From contig NZ_WSTA01000001.1 of NCBI RefSeq assembly GCF_009789225.1, positions 62,001-126,000 of the forward strand: a stretch of 64,000 nucleotides of DNA, read 5' to 3'. Below are positions 1-8,279 of this stretch, in pieces (the stretch's first letter is position 1; each line of letters starts with the position of its first letter). The notes beneath the pieces were generated by a model. That model saw only the letters and a program-made list of their open reading frames with translations, had not been told where the DNA came from and ran no database searches. The translations under genes were made by a program, and so were the position numbers. The stretch comes from Agromyces seonyuensis (GTDB lineage: Bacteria; Actinomycetota; Actinomycetes; Actinomycetales; Microbacteriaceae).

Positions 1-67
1 GAGCCGCCCCGGTGCGCGCCGCGGAACGGGCCGTCCGCCCTCACGGCTGCGGTCAGGCGCGGCGAAC

Positions 68-73
68 TAGGCT
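68..73 (+). promoter_or_regulatory. -10 element of a leaderless promoter
   Basis: TAGGCT lies 7 nt before the ATG at 81. No Shine-Dalgarno-like sequence separates it from the start, so transcription probably begins at or next to the A of the ATG. The same spacing recurs at many genes in this window. Confidence 0.55.
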
Positions 74-80
74 GAGCGCC

Positions 81-425
81 ATGGCCCACCGGATCTTCGC
101 ACTGCCCTTCGCGAACCTCTACCCGCTCTACGAGGCGAAGCTCGAGCGCAAGGGCCGCACGACCGCGGAACTCGACGAGGTCATCGAGTGGCTCACCGGG
201 TTCGACGAGGACGACCTCCGCCGCCTCATTCAGGACGGCACGACCCTGGAGGCGTTCTTCGCCGAGGCCGAGCTCAACCCCAACGCGGGCCTCATCACCG
301 GGGTGATCTGCGGCATCCGCGTCGAGGAGATCGAGGACCCCCTCATGCAGCAGATCCGCTACCTCGACAAGCTCGTCGACGAGCTCGCCCGCGGCAAGGC
401 CATGGCGAAGGTCCTGCGCGCCTGA
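81..425 (+). CDS. DUF2200 family protein
   Basis: This is a 114-residue protein of unknown biochemical function. It matches what I know of the DUF2200 family nearly end to end: it begins MAHRIFALPFANLYPLYEAK, has a central ITGVICGIRVEEIEDPLMQQ block, and ends in KLVDELARGKAMAKVLR. The length is the family's usual length. I chose the ATG at 81 because the longer frame from 12 adds low-complexity Arg/Ala sequence and because a TAGGCT -10 box sits 7 nt upstream. It is a single gene, convergent with the ABC-F gene 40 bp downstream. No catalytic motif or membrane segment is visible, so it is probably a small soluble protein. Confidence 0.85.
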   Translation: MAHRIFALPFANLYPLYEAKLERKGRTTAELDEVIEWLTGFDEDDLRRLIQDGTTLEAFFAEAELNPNAGLITGVICGIRVEEIEDPLMQQIRYLDKLVDELARGKAMAKVLRA

Positions 426-464
426 GCCCGCACCGGCGACGGCACGGGCCCAGGCGCCGCGGGC

Positions 465-2072
465 TCACTCCCGCAGGGGCCGTCCCTCGCGCATCCGCCC
501 GCCGGCATCCAGTTCGATGACGGTGTCGATGCCGAGCCGCGCGAGGAAGCGCTCGTCGTGGCTGACGACGAGGAGTGCGCCCCGGTAGGCGTCCAGCGCC
601 TGCGCGAGCTGGTCGACGCTCGAGAGATCGAGGTTGTTCGTCGGCTCGTCGAGGACGAGCAGCTGCGCCGGCGGGGTCGCCAGCAGCAGCCGCGCGAGCA
701 CCACCCGGAACCGTTCGCCGCCCGAGAGCGAGCCGACGGGCCGGTCGGCCGTGTCGCCGCGCAGCAGCAGCCGCGCCAGCCGGTTCCGGATATCGCCCGG
801 CGTCATCCCCGGTGCGGCCGACTGCACGTTGGCGATCGCGCTCGCCGTGTCGTCGAGGCCGTCCAGGCGCTGGGGCAGGTACCCGACGTGCTCCACGAGG
901 AGCCGGCCGTGCGGACGTCCCGGTACCGGCGGGGCGCCCGCCAGCAGGCCCTCGATGAACGTCGACTTGCCGGCGCCGTTCGGCCCGACCAGGGCGACCC
1001 GCTCGGGGCCCTGCACGACGATCGTGCTGCCGTCGTCCTCGAACTCGGCGATGCGACGGCTCCGCGGCACGCCCGGGTCGGGCAGCACGAGGCTGATGCG
1101 CTCGTCGTCGCGGAGCCGGGCGTCGGCGGCGTCCACGGCGGACTGCGCCGCGGACACGCGATCGTCGAGCGTGGCGCGCAGCGACGCCGCCGACCCCTGC
1201 GCCTTGTTCGCGAGGTTGCCGGCGAAGATCTTCGGGATGCCGCCGTCCCGCTGCGCCTGCTTGGCGGTGCGCTCGCGTCGGGCGAGCTTCGTCTCCGCCT
1301 CGATGCGCTGCCGCTTCTCGGCCTTCAGGGTCTGCTGCGCGGAGCGCGCGGCCTGGGCGGCGGCGGCCTGCTCCTGCTCCTGGTGCGCCGCCCAGGCGCT
1401 GTAGGGGCCGCCGAACGTCTCGAGGCCGCCGCGGTAGAGCTCGGCCGTCTCGTCCATCCGTTCGAGCAGGTCGAGGTCGTGGCTGACGACGACGAGCGCC
1501 CCCGGCCAGTCGTCGACGAACTCGGCGAGCTTGGCGCGCGTCGGCCGGTCGAGGTTGTTCGTCGGCTCGTCGAGGAGGGTGATGGGCGTGCGGCCGAGCC
1601 GCAGCCCCGTGATGGCGATGAGCATCGCCTCCCCGCCGGAGACCTCGGCCACGCGCCGGTCGAGGTCCGCCGCCGAGAAGCCGAGGCGGTGCAGGGCCTC
1701 GTCGGCGCGCGACTCGACGTCCCACTCGTCGCCGATCGTGTCGAAGTGCGCCGCGTCGACGTCGCCCGACTCGACGGCCCGGATCGCCGCGAGGATCGCC
1801 TCGATGCCGAGCAGCCCGGCGATCGTCGTCTCCCGCGTGAGCGTGAGCGTCTGCGGGAGGTAGCCGACGTCGCCCGTCGTGTCGATGCGGCCGGACGTCG
1901 GCGCGAGGCGCCCGGCGATGAGTTTCAGGAGGGTCGACTTGCCGGCGCCGTTGCGGCCGATGAGGCCCGTGCGACCGGCGCCGAACGTGCCGTTCAGGCC
2001 GTCGAGGGCGAGGGCGCCGTCGGGCCACTCGAAGGTCAGGTCGTGGAGGGTGATCGCGGAACGCGGTGACAT
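465..2072 (-). CDS. ABC-F family ATPase (possible ribosome-protection/antibiotic-resistance type)
   Basis: This 535-residue protein has two ABC ATPase domains and no membrane segments, the layout of the ABC-F family, whose members act on the ribosome rather than in transport. Domain 1 has Walker A GRNGAGKST (about residues 38-46), an SGGE signature and LLDEPTNNLD with a switch His (VVSHDLD). Domain 2 has GPNGAGKST, SLSGGERFR, LVLDEPTNNLD and VVSHDERF. Between them is a charged, coiled-coil linker rich in Lys, Arg, Glu and Gln, the part that reaches toward the peptidyl-transferase centre in resistance members. I chose the ATG at 2072 because the longer frame upstream runs through a hairpin-rich leader. 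The 238 bp leader with a tiny ORF fits attenuation by ribosome-targeting drugs, as known for several resistance ABC-Fs. A housekeeping EttA/Uup-like role cannot be excluded. Confidence 0.88.
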   Translation of the reverse strand: MSPRSAITLHDLTFEWPDGALALDGLNGTFGAGRTGLIGRNGAGKSTLLKLIAGRLAPTSGRIDTTGDVGYLPQTLTLTRETTIAGLLGIEAILAAIRAVESGDVDAAHFDTIGDEWDVESRADEALHRLGFSAADLDRRVAEVSGGEAMLIAITGLRLGRTPITLLDEPTNNLDRPTRAKLAEFVDDWPGALVVVSHDLDLLERMDETAELYRGGLETFGGPYSAWAAHQEQEQAAAAQAARSAQQTLKAEKRQRIEAETKLARRERTAKQAQRDGGIPKIFAGNLANKAQGSAASLRATLDDRVSAAQSAVDAADARLRDDERISLVLPDPGVPRSRRIAEFEDDGSTIVVQGPERVALVGPNGAGKSTFIEGLLAGAPPVPGRPHGRLLVEHVGYLPQRLDGLDDTASAIANVQSAAPGMTPGDIRNRLARLLLRGDTADRPVGSLSGGERFRVVLARLLLATPPAQLLVLDEPTNNLDLSSVDQLAQALDAYRGALLVVSHDERFLARLGIDTVIELDAGGRMREGRPLRE

Positions 2073-2283
2073 GGGGCATCGGTCTTTCGTCGGAACGTGC
2101 GGGAGGAGCACCGCGCTGCCCGGACGGGGAGCGGATCGGTGCGCAGTGCGCGGACGTGCCGGATCGAGCGCCTCCGGATGCCTCGACGCCGGGAACGGCG
2201 GAGGCGGTGAGGCTGATCGGGGGACGGACATCCACGGCGCAGGAGAGCCCTGCGCGGGTGGGCGGCCGCCGGCAGTCCGGCGG
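2073..2283 (-). promoter_or_regulatory. Candidate attenuator leader of the ABC-F gene
   Basis: This stretch lies between the stop of the mini-ORF (2284-2310) and the ABC-F start. It carries three perfect inverted repeats: GCCGCCGG/CCGGCGGC at 2265-2284 (4-nt loop, touching the mini-ORF stop codon), GCGCAGG/CCTGCGC at 2237-2255 (5-nt loop) and GCCTCCG/CGGAGGC at 2170-2205. No U-tract follows any stem on the - strand, so any attenuation would be Rho-linked or translational rather than a classic intrinsic terminator. The arrangement is seen directly; its function is inferred. Confidence 0.5.
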
Positions 2284-2310
2284 CTAGATCCTGTCGACCT
2301 CGATCTCCAT
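2284..2310 (-). CDS. Putative leaderless leader peptide MEIEVDRI
   Basis: This is an ATG-started ORF of eight codons plus TAG, encoding MEIEVDRI. A TAGGTT box lies exactly 7 nt upstream on the - strand, matching the leaderless promoters used elsewhere in the window. An 8-bp perfect hairpin begins at its stop codon. Short leader ORFs upstream of ABC-F and other ribosome-protection genes are a known device for sensing drug-stalled ribosomes. Expression has not been shown; the support is position, spacing and the hairpin series downstream. Confidence 0.5.
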   Translation of the reverse strand: MEIEVDRI

Positions 2311-2317
2311 GCGGGAC

Positions 2318-2323
2318 AACCTA
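2318..2323 (-). promoter_or_regulatory. -10 element for the ABC-F leader transcript
   Basis: TAGGTT on the - strand lies 7 nt before the ATG of the eight-codon mini-ORF. No clear -35 box was found. Confidence 0.45.
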
Positions 2324-2391
2324 GCAGCCCTCGCCGAACATGGGCTGTGCATCGGCGTTCCCCGCGCCCTGGCGGAGTCCCGCCGAAGCGC

Positions 2392-3570
2392 TCAGCGCCT
2401 GAGCGACCCGACGAATGCGCCCAGGCGGTGCAGCCCCTCGCGCAGCTCGTCCCGGGACGCCGCATAGGAGAGCCGGACGTGCGTGTCGGCCGTGCCCTGC
2501 CCGAAGTCGCGCCCGGGGGTGAGGGCCACCCGCGCCTCCTCGAGGGCGCGCTCGCAGAACGTCCACGAGTCCAGCCCCGTGCCCGAGACGTCGAAGTAGA
2601 CGTAGAACGCGCCGTCGGGGGACGCCGGCACCGGCAGGCCGAACTCCGCGAGCCCGTCGAGCGCGATCCCGCGCCGTGCCAGCAGTTCGAGACGCCGCTC
2701 CTCGCAGACCGCCAGGGACTCCGGCGTGAACGCGGCGAGCGCCGCGTGCTGCGCCGGCGTCGACGCGCACAGGAAGTAGTTCATCGCGAGACGCTCCACC
2801 GGCACGACGAGCGACTCCGGCAGGATCATCCACCCGAGCCGCCACCCCGTCATCCCGAAATACTTCGAGAAGCTCGAGATGACGATCGCCTCCGGATCCA
2901 CCGTCAGCACCGACGGCGCGCTCACCCCGTCCGGCCGCGGATCGGCGAGCTCCAGGTAGATCTCGTCCACGATGCGCCACGCGCCCCGATCCCGGGCGAG
3001 CCCGCAGATCGCGGCGAGCTCGGCGAGCGGGATGCCCGTGCCCGTCGGATTCGCCGGAGACGCGAGCATCACCGCGTTCGTGCGGTCCGTCCACGCCCGC
3101 TGCACCGCCTCGACCTCGGGCTGGTAGCGCCCGTGCGCACTCGTCGGCACGTCCACCACCCGGCCGCCGAACGTCGCCACGAGCTGCCGATTGCACGGGT
3201 ACGCGGGATCGGCGAGCAGCACGTCGTCGCCCACGTCGACCGTCGCCGCGAGCGCGAGCAGCAGCGCCGACGACGCCCCGTTCGTCACGAGCACGCGCGA
3301 GGGATCCACCTCCACGCCGTGGCGGTCCCGCGTGAACCCCGCGATCGCCGCACGCAGCGCGGGCAGCCCCATCGCCGGCGTGTACGGCAGCGGCCGCCCG
3401 TCCATGACCTCCCGCATCGCCGCCCGCACCGCCGGCGGCGCTCCGAAGTCCGGCTCGCCGAGGCTCAGCTTCGCCACCGGATGCCCCGCCGCCTCCAACT
3501 CGGAGGCGCGCCGGCCGATATCCATCGCGTGGAAGGGTTCGACGTCGGCGGCGCGCTGCGAGAGGTGCAT
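2392..3570 (-). CDS. PLP-dependent class I/II aminotransferase
   Basis: This is a 392-residue fold-type I aminotransferase, probably cytosolic. The Schiff-base lysine is K236 in SSFSKYFGMTGWRLGW, with the PLP-binding Asp and Tyr in VDEIYLEL (D202, Y205) and the substrate-loop block SPANPTGTGIPLAEL near 171-185. An N-terminal LSLGEPDFGAPPAVR segment is typical of the aspartate/aromatic aminotransferase group. I chose the ATG at 3570, which gives the usual family length; upstream frame sequence is Pro/Arg-rich and antisense-like. It is monocistronic, diverging from a small hypothetical gene 70 bp away. The amino donor and acceptor cannot be read from sequence. Confidence 0.9.
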   Translation of the reverse strand: MHLSQRAADVEPFHAMDIGRRASELEAAGHPVAKLSLGEPDFGAPPAVRAAMREVMDGRPLPYTPAMGLPALRAAIAGFTRDRHGVEVDPSRVLVTNGASSALLLALAATVDVGDDVLLADPAYPCNRQLVATFGGRVVDVPTSAHGRYQPEVEAVQRAWTDRTNAVMLASPANPTGTGIPLAELAAICGLARDRGAWRIVDEIYLELADPRPDGVSAPSVLTVDPEAIVISSFSKYFGMTGWRLGWMILPESLVVPVERLAMNYFLCASTPAQHAALAAFTPESLAVCEERRLELLARRGIALDGLAEFGLPVPASPDGAFYVYFDVSGTGLDSWTFCERALEEARVALTPGRDFGQGTADTHVRLSYAASRDELREGLHRLGAFVGSLRR

Positions 3571-3627
3571 GCACCCATCCTGCCCGCCGTCGGCCGGACC
3601 CGCGTTGCCCGGAGCCTTCCCCTCGGG

Positions 3628-3633
3628 TAGCGT
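3628..3633 (+). promoter_or_regulatory. -10 element of a leaderless promoter
   Basis: TAGCGT lies 7 nt before the ATG at 3641, and no ribosome binding site intervenes. Confidence 0.45.
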
Positions 3634-3640
3634 CACCCGG

Positions 3641-4000
3641 ATGTCGCACGAGGACTGGATCGAACACCGACGCACCGACCGGGAACTGCTCGGCTGGATC
3701 GTCCCCGCCGGCGAAGGCTTCCACGTCGTCGACCTCCTCGGCCGCACCCGTACCGACGCCCCCGTCGACTGGCTCGAGGCCGAAACCCTCCTCGACGGAC
3801 TCGGCATCGGCTACCTCGCCGAGCGCTACCTCCTCGCGCTGCCCGACGGCGCCGTACGGCCCGTCCGCATCGGCGAGGCGAGCATGCAGGGCATCACCGT
3901 CGTCGCCGACGAGTACGGCGCCGCCTCCGCCGTCGGCGCCGACCCCGACCGCTACCGACTGCCGTTCCCCGCACCCGTCGAACTCGTCCCCGAACACTGA
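3641..4000 (+). CDS. Small hypothetical protein
   Basis: This 119-residue protein is not a family I recognise. It is acidic, soluble-looking, without signal peptide or membrane segments, and opens MSHEDWIEHRRTDRELLGWI. It keeps the strong G/C third-position bias of real genes here, and its start is fixed by a TAGCGT box 7 nt upstream. It lies 47 bp before nnrE on the same strand, so the two may be co-expressed, although nnrE may have its own start signal. Its small size and charged core would fit a cytosolic accessory protein; no function is assigned. Confidence 0.7.
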   Translation: MSHEDWIEHRRTDRELLGWIVPAGEGFHVVDLLGRTRTDAPVDWLEAETLLDGLGIGYLAERYLLALPDGAVRPVRIGEASMQGITVVADEYGAASAVGADPDRYRLPFPAPVELVPEH

Positions 4001-4047
4001 CCCCGCGCCCGGTCCCGCCCGCGAGCGCGGGGGAGCAGGATGGGCCC

Positions 4048-4764
4048 ATGCCCCGGGGATACACGAGCGCCGCGATCCGCGCGATCGAACGCGCCCACCT
4101 GGATGCCGGCGAACCCCTCATGCAACGCGCCGCCGCCGCGCTCGCCGACGAACTGCGCGCCCTCCTCGACGGGAGACCGGCCGATCGGCGCATCCTGCTC
4201 CTCGCCGGCGGCGGCGACAACGGCGGCGACGCCCTCTACGCCGGCGCCGCGCTCGCCGCGGACGGCGCCCGCGTCGAACTCCTGCGCACGTCCCCGCGCA
4301 TCCACGAGGGCGGACTCGCCGCCGCGCTCGCCGCGGGCGTCGACGTCGCGGGGATCGGCGTCGACGACGATGCGGAGGCGGCCTCCGACGCCGCGGAGCG
4401 CGCCGCGTCCGCCGACCTCGTCGTCGACGGGCTCGTCGGGCTCGGGGCATCCGGGCCGCTGCGGGGCCGCACTCGTGCGGTCGTGCTCGCGGTCGCCGGC
4501 GCGCTCGACGCGTCGCCCGCGAGCGAGCGCCCCCTCGTCGTCGCCGTCGACCTGCCGAGCGGGCTCGACGCCGACACCGGCACGGTCGGGCGTGGCGAGG
4601 ACGGCCGTTCCGCCGTGCTCCCGGCCGACGTCACGGTCACGATGCTCGCGATGAAGGCCGGATTCCTCCGCGAGCCCGGTCGCAGTCTCGCCGGACGCGT
4701 CCTCGTCGCCGACCTCGGGCTCGCCGCCGACTTCGACGCCCTGCCGCCCGACTCTCTCGCCTGA
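4048..4764 (+). CDS. nnrE: NAD(P)H-hydrate epimerase (YjeF N-terminal domain)
   Basis: This enzyme epimerises the R form of damaged NAD(P)H hydrate so that the dehydratase can repair it; it is a cytosolic metabolite-repair function. The 238-residue protein is a stand-alone YjeF_N domain, without the C-terminal ADP/ATP-dependent dehydratase domain that is fused to it in many bacteria. The N-terminal helix has DAGEPLMQRAAAALA, followed by the signature GGGDNGGDALYAG near residues 54-66, then VVDGLVGLGASGPLRG and VAVDLPSGLDADTG, all conserved family blocks. The partner dehydratase is not next to it. The start lacks a clear Shine-Dalgarno sequence. Confidence 0.88.
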   Translation: MPRGYTSAAIRAIERAHLDAGEPLMQRAAAALADELRALLDGRPADRRILLLAGGGDNGGDALYAGAALAADGARVELLRTSPRIHEGGLAAALAAGVDVAGIGVDDDAEAASDAAERAASADLVVDGLVGLGASGPLRGRTRAVVLAVAGALDASPASERPLVVAVDLPSGLDADTGTVGRGEDGRSAVLPADVTVTMLAMKAGFLREPGRSLAGRVLVADLGLAADFDALPPDSLA

Positions 4765-4802
4765 ACCCCGCCCGCCGGAGGCCGACGGCGACGCGGCCTC
4801 GC

Positions 4803-4808
4803 TAGCAT
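4803..4808 (+). promoter_or_regulatory. -10 element of a leaderless promoter
   Basis: TAGCAT lies 6 nt before the ATG at 4815. Confidence 0.45.
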
Positions 4809-4814
4809 CCGAGC

Positions 4815-6161
4815 ATGGACGGCGAACTCTGGCTGAACCTCGCGCTCATCGTGCTGTTCGTGCTGATCGGCGGCGTGTTCGCGGCGACCGAGATGGCGAT
4901 CGTGTCCCTCCGGGAGACGCAGATCAGCCAGATCGAGGAGTCCGGGCCGTCGGGCGCGCGCATCGGGGCGCTCGTGCGCAACCCGAACGTGTTCCTCTCG
5001 AGCGTGCAGGTCGGCGTGACCGTCGCCGGGTTCCTCTCCTCGGCCTACGGGGCCTCGACGATCGCACCGCGCCTCTCGCCGGTGTTCGAGGGGTGGGGCT
5101 GGCCGACGGGCACCTCGGAGGCCGTCGCCCTCATCATCCTCACCTTCGTCATCGCCTACCTCTCGCTCGTCTTCGGCGAACTCGTGCCCAAGCGCCTCGC
5201 GATGCTCAACTCGGTCAGATTCACCAAGACGCTCGCGCCGCCGCTGCGCTGGTTCTCGGTCGTCATGCGCCCGGTGATCTGGTTGCTCTCGGTCTCGACC
5301 GACGGGGTGCTCCGCCTGTTCGGCCAGCGGCCGGGGGAGGGCGGCGACCAGGTCACGGCCGACGAGATCCGCGCCCTCATCGTCTCGACGCCGACCATCC
5401 AGGAGGAGGAGCGCACGATCCTCGCCGATGTGCTCGAGGCCGACGACCGCCGCCTCGGCGAGGTCATGCGCCCGCGCCCCGACGTCGACTTCGTCGCCGC
5501 CGACGAGACCGTGGACGCCGCCCTCCTGGAGTGCCTGCAGCGCCACTACTCGCGGTTCCCGGTCATGGGGGAGTCCATGGACGACGTCATCGGGTTCGTC
5601 CACGTGCGCGACCTCACGCGCGCCCACCTCGAGTCGCCCGGCACCGCCGTGCGCACGGTCACCCGGCCGATCCTCATGCTGCCCGCCTCGAACCGCGTGC
5701 TCGCCTCCCTCGCGCTCATGCGCGTCGAAGGCCACCAGATCGCCCTCGTGCTCGACGAGTTCGGCGGCACCGACGGGATCGTCACCCTCGAGGACCTGCT
5801 CGAGGAGCTCGTCGGGGAGATCTACGACGAGTACGACGTCGGCTTCGACCCCGAGGACGCGACCGCGCAGCTCGGCGGACGCTTCGAGGTCGACGGCGGA
5901 CTGATCCTGCAGGAGTTCGAGTCCGTCACCGGGATGGCGCTGCCCGAGGGGCCGTACGAGACCGTGGCGGGCTTCATCGTCGATCGGCTCGGCCGCCTCG
6001 CGCGCGTCGGCGACCGCGTCGAGATCGGCGGATGGGTCCTCGACGTCATCGAGGCCGACCGCCTCCGGGTGCGGCGCGTCGCGGTCGAGCGGCCGAAGCC
6101 GGATGCCGACGTCGAGGCCGAGGCAGACGCGGGCGACTCGGGCGGGCGCCGTCGACGCTGA
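4815..6161 (+). CDS. CNNM/CorC (hemolysin C-type) membrane protein with CBS pair
   Basis: This 448-residue integral membrane protein has the three-part CNNM/CorB layout: a DUF21 membrane domain (about residues 1-185, with hydrophobic helices near 8-25, 60-80, 103-122 and 140-165), a CBS-domain pair (about 205-335, including GFVHVRDLTRAHLE and ALVLDEFGGTDGIVTLEDLLEELVGEI), and a CorC/HlyC C-terminal domain (about 350-430). Family members are linked to magnesium/cobalt efflux and are wrongly called hemolysins in many annotations. The C-terminal tail is acidic and then Arg-rich. It appears monocistronic, with the MFS gene convergent 33 bp downstream. Magnesium transport is inferred from family only. 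Confidence 0.9.
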   Translation: MDGELWLNLALIVLFVLIGGVFAATEMAIVSLRETQISQIEESGPSGARIGALVRNPNVFLSSVQVGVTVAGFLSSAYGASTIAPRLSPVFEGWGWPTGTSEAVALIILTFVIAYLSLVFGELVPKRLAMLNSVRFTKTLAPPLRWFSVVMRPVIWLLSVSTDGVLRLFGQRPGEGGDQVTADEIRALIVSTPTIQEEERTILADVLEADDRRLGEVMRPRPDVDFVAADETVDAALLECLQRHYSRFPVMGESMDDVIGFVHVRDLTRAHLESPGTAVRTVTRPILMLPASNRVLASLALMRVEGHQIALVLDEFGGTDGIVTLEDLLEELVGEIYDEYDVGFDPEDATAQLGGRFEVDGGLILQEFESVTGMALPEGPYETVAGFIVDRLGRLARVGDRVEIGGWVLDVIEADRLRVRRVAVERPKPDADVEAEADAGDSGGRRRR

Positions 6162-6194
6162 CCCCGGCCGGCTCGGCCCATCGACGATCGGGCG

Positions 6195-7436
6195 TCAGTC
6201 CCGGTGCTCGTCGTGCCCCGGCACGAGGGGGAGCGCGGCCGCAGGTGCGATGGCCAGCAGGGCGAACGCCAGCGGGTAGCCGACGGCGGTGATCAGCACG
6301 CCGACGAGCGGCCCGACTGCCGAGGCGGCGACGAACTGGCCGGTGTTCTGGATGCCGAGCGCCTTGCCCGACCACGCGTGACCGGCGGCCTCGGCGACCG
6401 AGGTGAACGCGAGGCCGTTGTCGGCGACGGACGCGGTCGTCGCGATGACGAAGACGATCGCGCCGGCGACGGCCCAGTGCAGCTCCCCGACGAGCGCGGT
6501 GGCGAGCAGCAGCCCGACCACGGCGACGGCGACGAGGCGCAGCACCCGCACCCGGCTGCCGACGCGGTCGCTCAGCGCCCCGATGCCGATGCGGCCGAAC
6601 GCGCCCACGAGCTGCGAGACCGCCACGACGGCGCCCGCCGCGCCCGCGCTGTAGCCGAGGTCGGTGATGAGCCACACGAGGCCGAACGTCGAGAGCGCGA
6701 ACTGGGGCACGACGAGCAGCACCGACACGGCGTGGATGCGCTGGAGGAACCACTGGCCCCGATAGGGGTTCGCGGCGCGGGCGTCCCGCACCGCACCCGT
6801 CACGGTGTCGGCGAGCGGCCGGGCCGGCGGGCGGGGCGGGTTCCGGATGCCGAGGAAGCACGCGATCGCGAGGATGCCCGTGAGTGCGGCTGCGAGCCAG
6901 AACGGCGCGGCGATGCCGTGCAACTCGGCGAGGGAGGGCACCACGGCCGCGGCGAGCGCCACGCCGAGCGGCTGGCACATCTGCCGGATGCCCATCGCGA
7001 GGCCCCGGCGCTCCCGCGGGAACCAGCCGATCACGACGCGGCCGCTCGCGGAGTTCGTCGCGGCCGAGGCGGCGCCGCCGAGCACGAGCATCGCGACGAG
7101 GAGTCCGAAGACGTCGGCGGCGAGCGCGGTCGCGGCGGCGAACACCGCGGTGAGGGCGAGACCGCCCGCGATCACCGACCGTTCGCCGCGCCGGTCAGCG
7201 AGGGCGCCCCAGAGTACGAGCGTGGCGACCATGCCGACGGTCGGCGCGGCCGAGAGCAGACCGGCGAGTCCGAGCGGCACGCCCTGCTCGAGGTGGAGCT
7301 GGGGGATGAGGAACGCGGGCGTGGAGACGAGGAAGGTCGCGACGGCCTGTCCGGCGACGGCGAGCGCGAGCATCCGCCACGCTTTCGCCGGCGTGCGGAC
7401 GGCGTTCGGCGCGTGCGCCGGCGTGGTCGTCGTCAT
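6195..7436 (-). CDS. MFS transporter
   Basis: This 413-residue protein has about 12 hydrophobic segments and the MFS loop motif between helices 2 and 3 (LWGALADRRGERSV). A second-half counterpart, IGIGALSDRVGSRVRVLR, lies after the central loop. The first helix begins soon after a short polar N-terminus. It diverges from a GntR/FCD regulator, with 58 bp between the two starts that hold a perfect 10-bp palindrome. That arrangement suggests the regulator controls the transporter in response to a small organic acid or related ligand. Substrate and direction of transport cannot be told from sequence. Confidence 0.88.
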   Translation of the reverse strand: MTTTTPAHAPNAVRTPAKAWRMLALAVAGQAVATFLVSTPAFLIPQLHLEQGVPLGLAGLLSAAPTVGMVATLVLWGALADRRGERSVIAGGLALTAVFAAATALAADVFGLLVAMLVLGGAASAATNSASGRVVIGWFPRERRGLAMGIRQMCQPLGVALAAAVVPSLAELHGIAAPFWLAAALTGILAIACFLGIRNPPRPPARPLADTVTGAVRDARAANPYRGQWFLQRIHAVSVLLVVPQFALSTFGLVWLITDLGYSAGAAGAVVAVSQLVGAFGRIGIGALSDRVGSRVRVLRLVAVAVVGLLLATALVGELHWAVAGAIVFVIATTASVADNGLAFTSVAEAAGHAWSGKALGIQNTGQFVAASAVGPLVGVLITAVGYPLAFALLAIAPAAALPLVPGHDEHRD

Positions 7437-7471
7437 GGTCCCGTCCGTTCGGTCGAAATGGGGTACCGTAC

Positions 7472-7481
7472 TGGTATACCA
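7472..7481. promoter_or_regulatory. Candidate GntR/FCD operator in a divergent promoter
   Basis: TGGTATACCA is a perfect 10-bp palindrome between the divergent MFS and GntR genes. It fits the GT...AC half-site pattern known for FadR-subfamily regulators. It lies 13 nt before the regulator start and overlaps the likely promoter region, so binding could silence both genes. Confidence 0.55.
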
Positions 7482-7494
7482 CCCGGGAGGCCCT

Positions 7495-8208
7495 ATGTCC
7501 GACGCCGTCGCACCGTCGCAGACGCAGGAGTCCGGCGCCTATGCGCGTCTTCGCGCCGCGATCCTCGACTTCGGCCTCGCGCCCGGGGCCGCCGTGAGCG
7601 AGCGCGGGCTCGAGGTCGTCGCGGGCGCCTCGCGCACCCCGGTGCGGGCCGCGCTGCACCGGCTCGAGACCGAGGGGCTCGTGCGACGCGAGCCGCGCGG
7701 CTGGCGGATCGCCCCCATCGACCTCGATGAGCTCGGTGCGGTCATGGAGTACCGGGAGGCGATCGAGGTCGCCGTCGTCGCCCTCGCCGCCGAACGGGCC
7801 TCCGACGAGCAGCTCCAGGCCCTGCGTGAGCTCGCCGGGCACGAGGCGAGCGATCCCGACGCGGGGCTGCGGGAGGGCGGCGACTTCCACCTCGCGCTCG
7901 CACGGGCGGCCGGCAACCCGTTCCTCATCGTCGGACTCGGGGAGACGCTGACCCGGCTCTCCCGCACGCGACGGCTCGAGGCGGCGACCCCCGAATCGCG
8001 TGCCGGCGCCCAGGCCGAGCACCTCGCGATCGCCGAGGCCGTCGCCGCCCGCGATGCCGCACGCGCCCGCGACCTCGTCGTCGCCCACGGCCGCGGCACG
8101 CGAGACCGGCTGCTCGCGCTGCTCGCCGTCGAGCGCGGCGGCCTCGCCGGGGCGACGGGCGCAGTGTCGGGCGGGGGAGCGCGGGCCGCAGCAGAGCCGA
8201 TCGGCTGA
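7495..8208 (+). CDS. GntR family regulator with FCD ligand domain
   Basis: This 237-residue transcription factor has an N-terminal winged helix (about residues 12-78, with the recognition segment [21 protein letters not shown]) and an all-helical FCD sensor domain (about 85-215). The FCD metal-binding pattern is visible as the Asp/His set in [22 protein letters not shown] and the later [16 protein letters not shown]. The start at 7495 has a good GGGAGG ribosome binding site 4 nt upstream. It diverges from the MFS transporter and sits 71 bp before the DUF4334 and short-chain dehydrogenase pair. FCD regulators are usually repressors released by small carboxylates. Autoregulation through the palindrome at 7472-7481 is likely. 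Confidence 0.9.
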   Translation: MSDAVAPSQTQESGAYARLRAAILDFGLAPGAAVSERGLEVVAGASRTPVRAALHRLETEGLVRREPRGWRIAPIDLDELGAVMEYREAIEVAVVALAAERASDEQLQALRELAGHEASDPDAGLREGGDFHLALARAAGNPFLIVGLGETLTRLSRTRRLEAATPESRAGAQAEHLAIAEAVAARDAARARDLVVAHGRGTRDRLLALLAVERGGLAGATGAVSGGGARAAAEPIG

Positions 8209-8279
8209 GTCCGGCCGCGCGCCTCGACAGGGCCGCCGCCGTGCCGGAGAATCGCCGCGGGGGAGGACGAGAGGACCCG

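Noticed and set aside
343-2235. Second long frame over the ABC-F gene
   Set aside because: Its product is Arg/Pro/Ala-rich shadow sequence; the ABC motifs are all in the other - strand frame.
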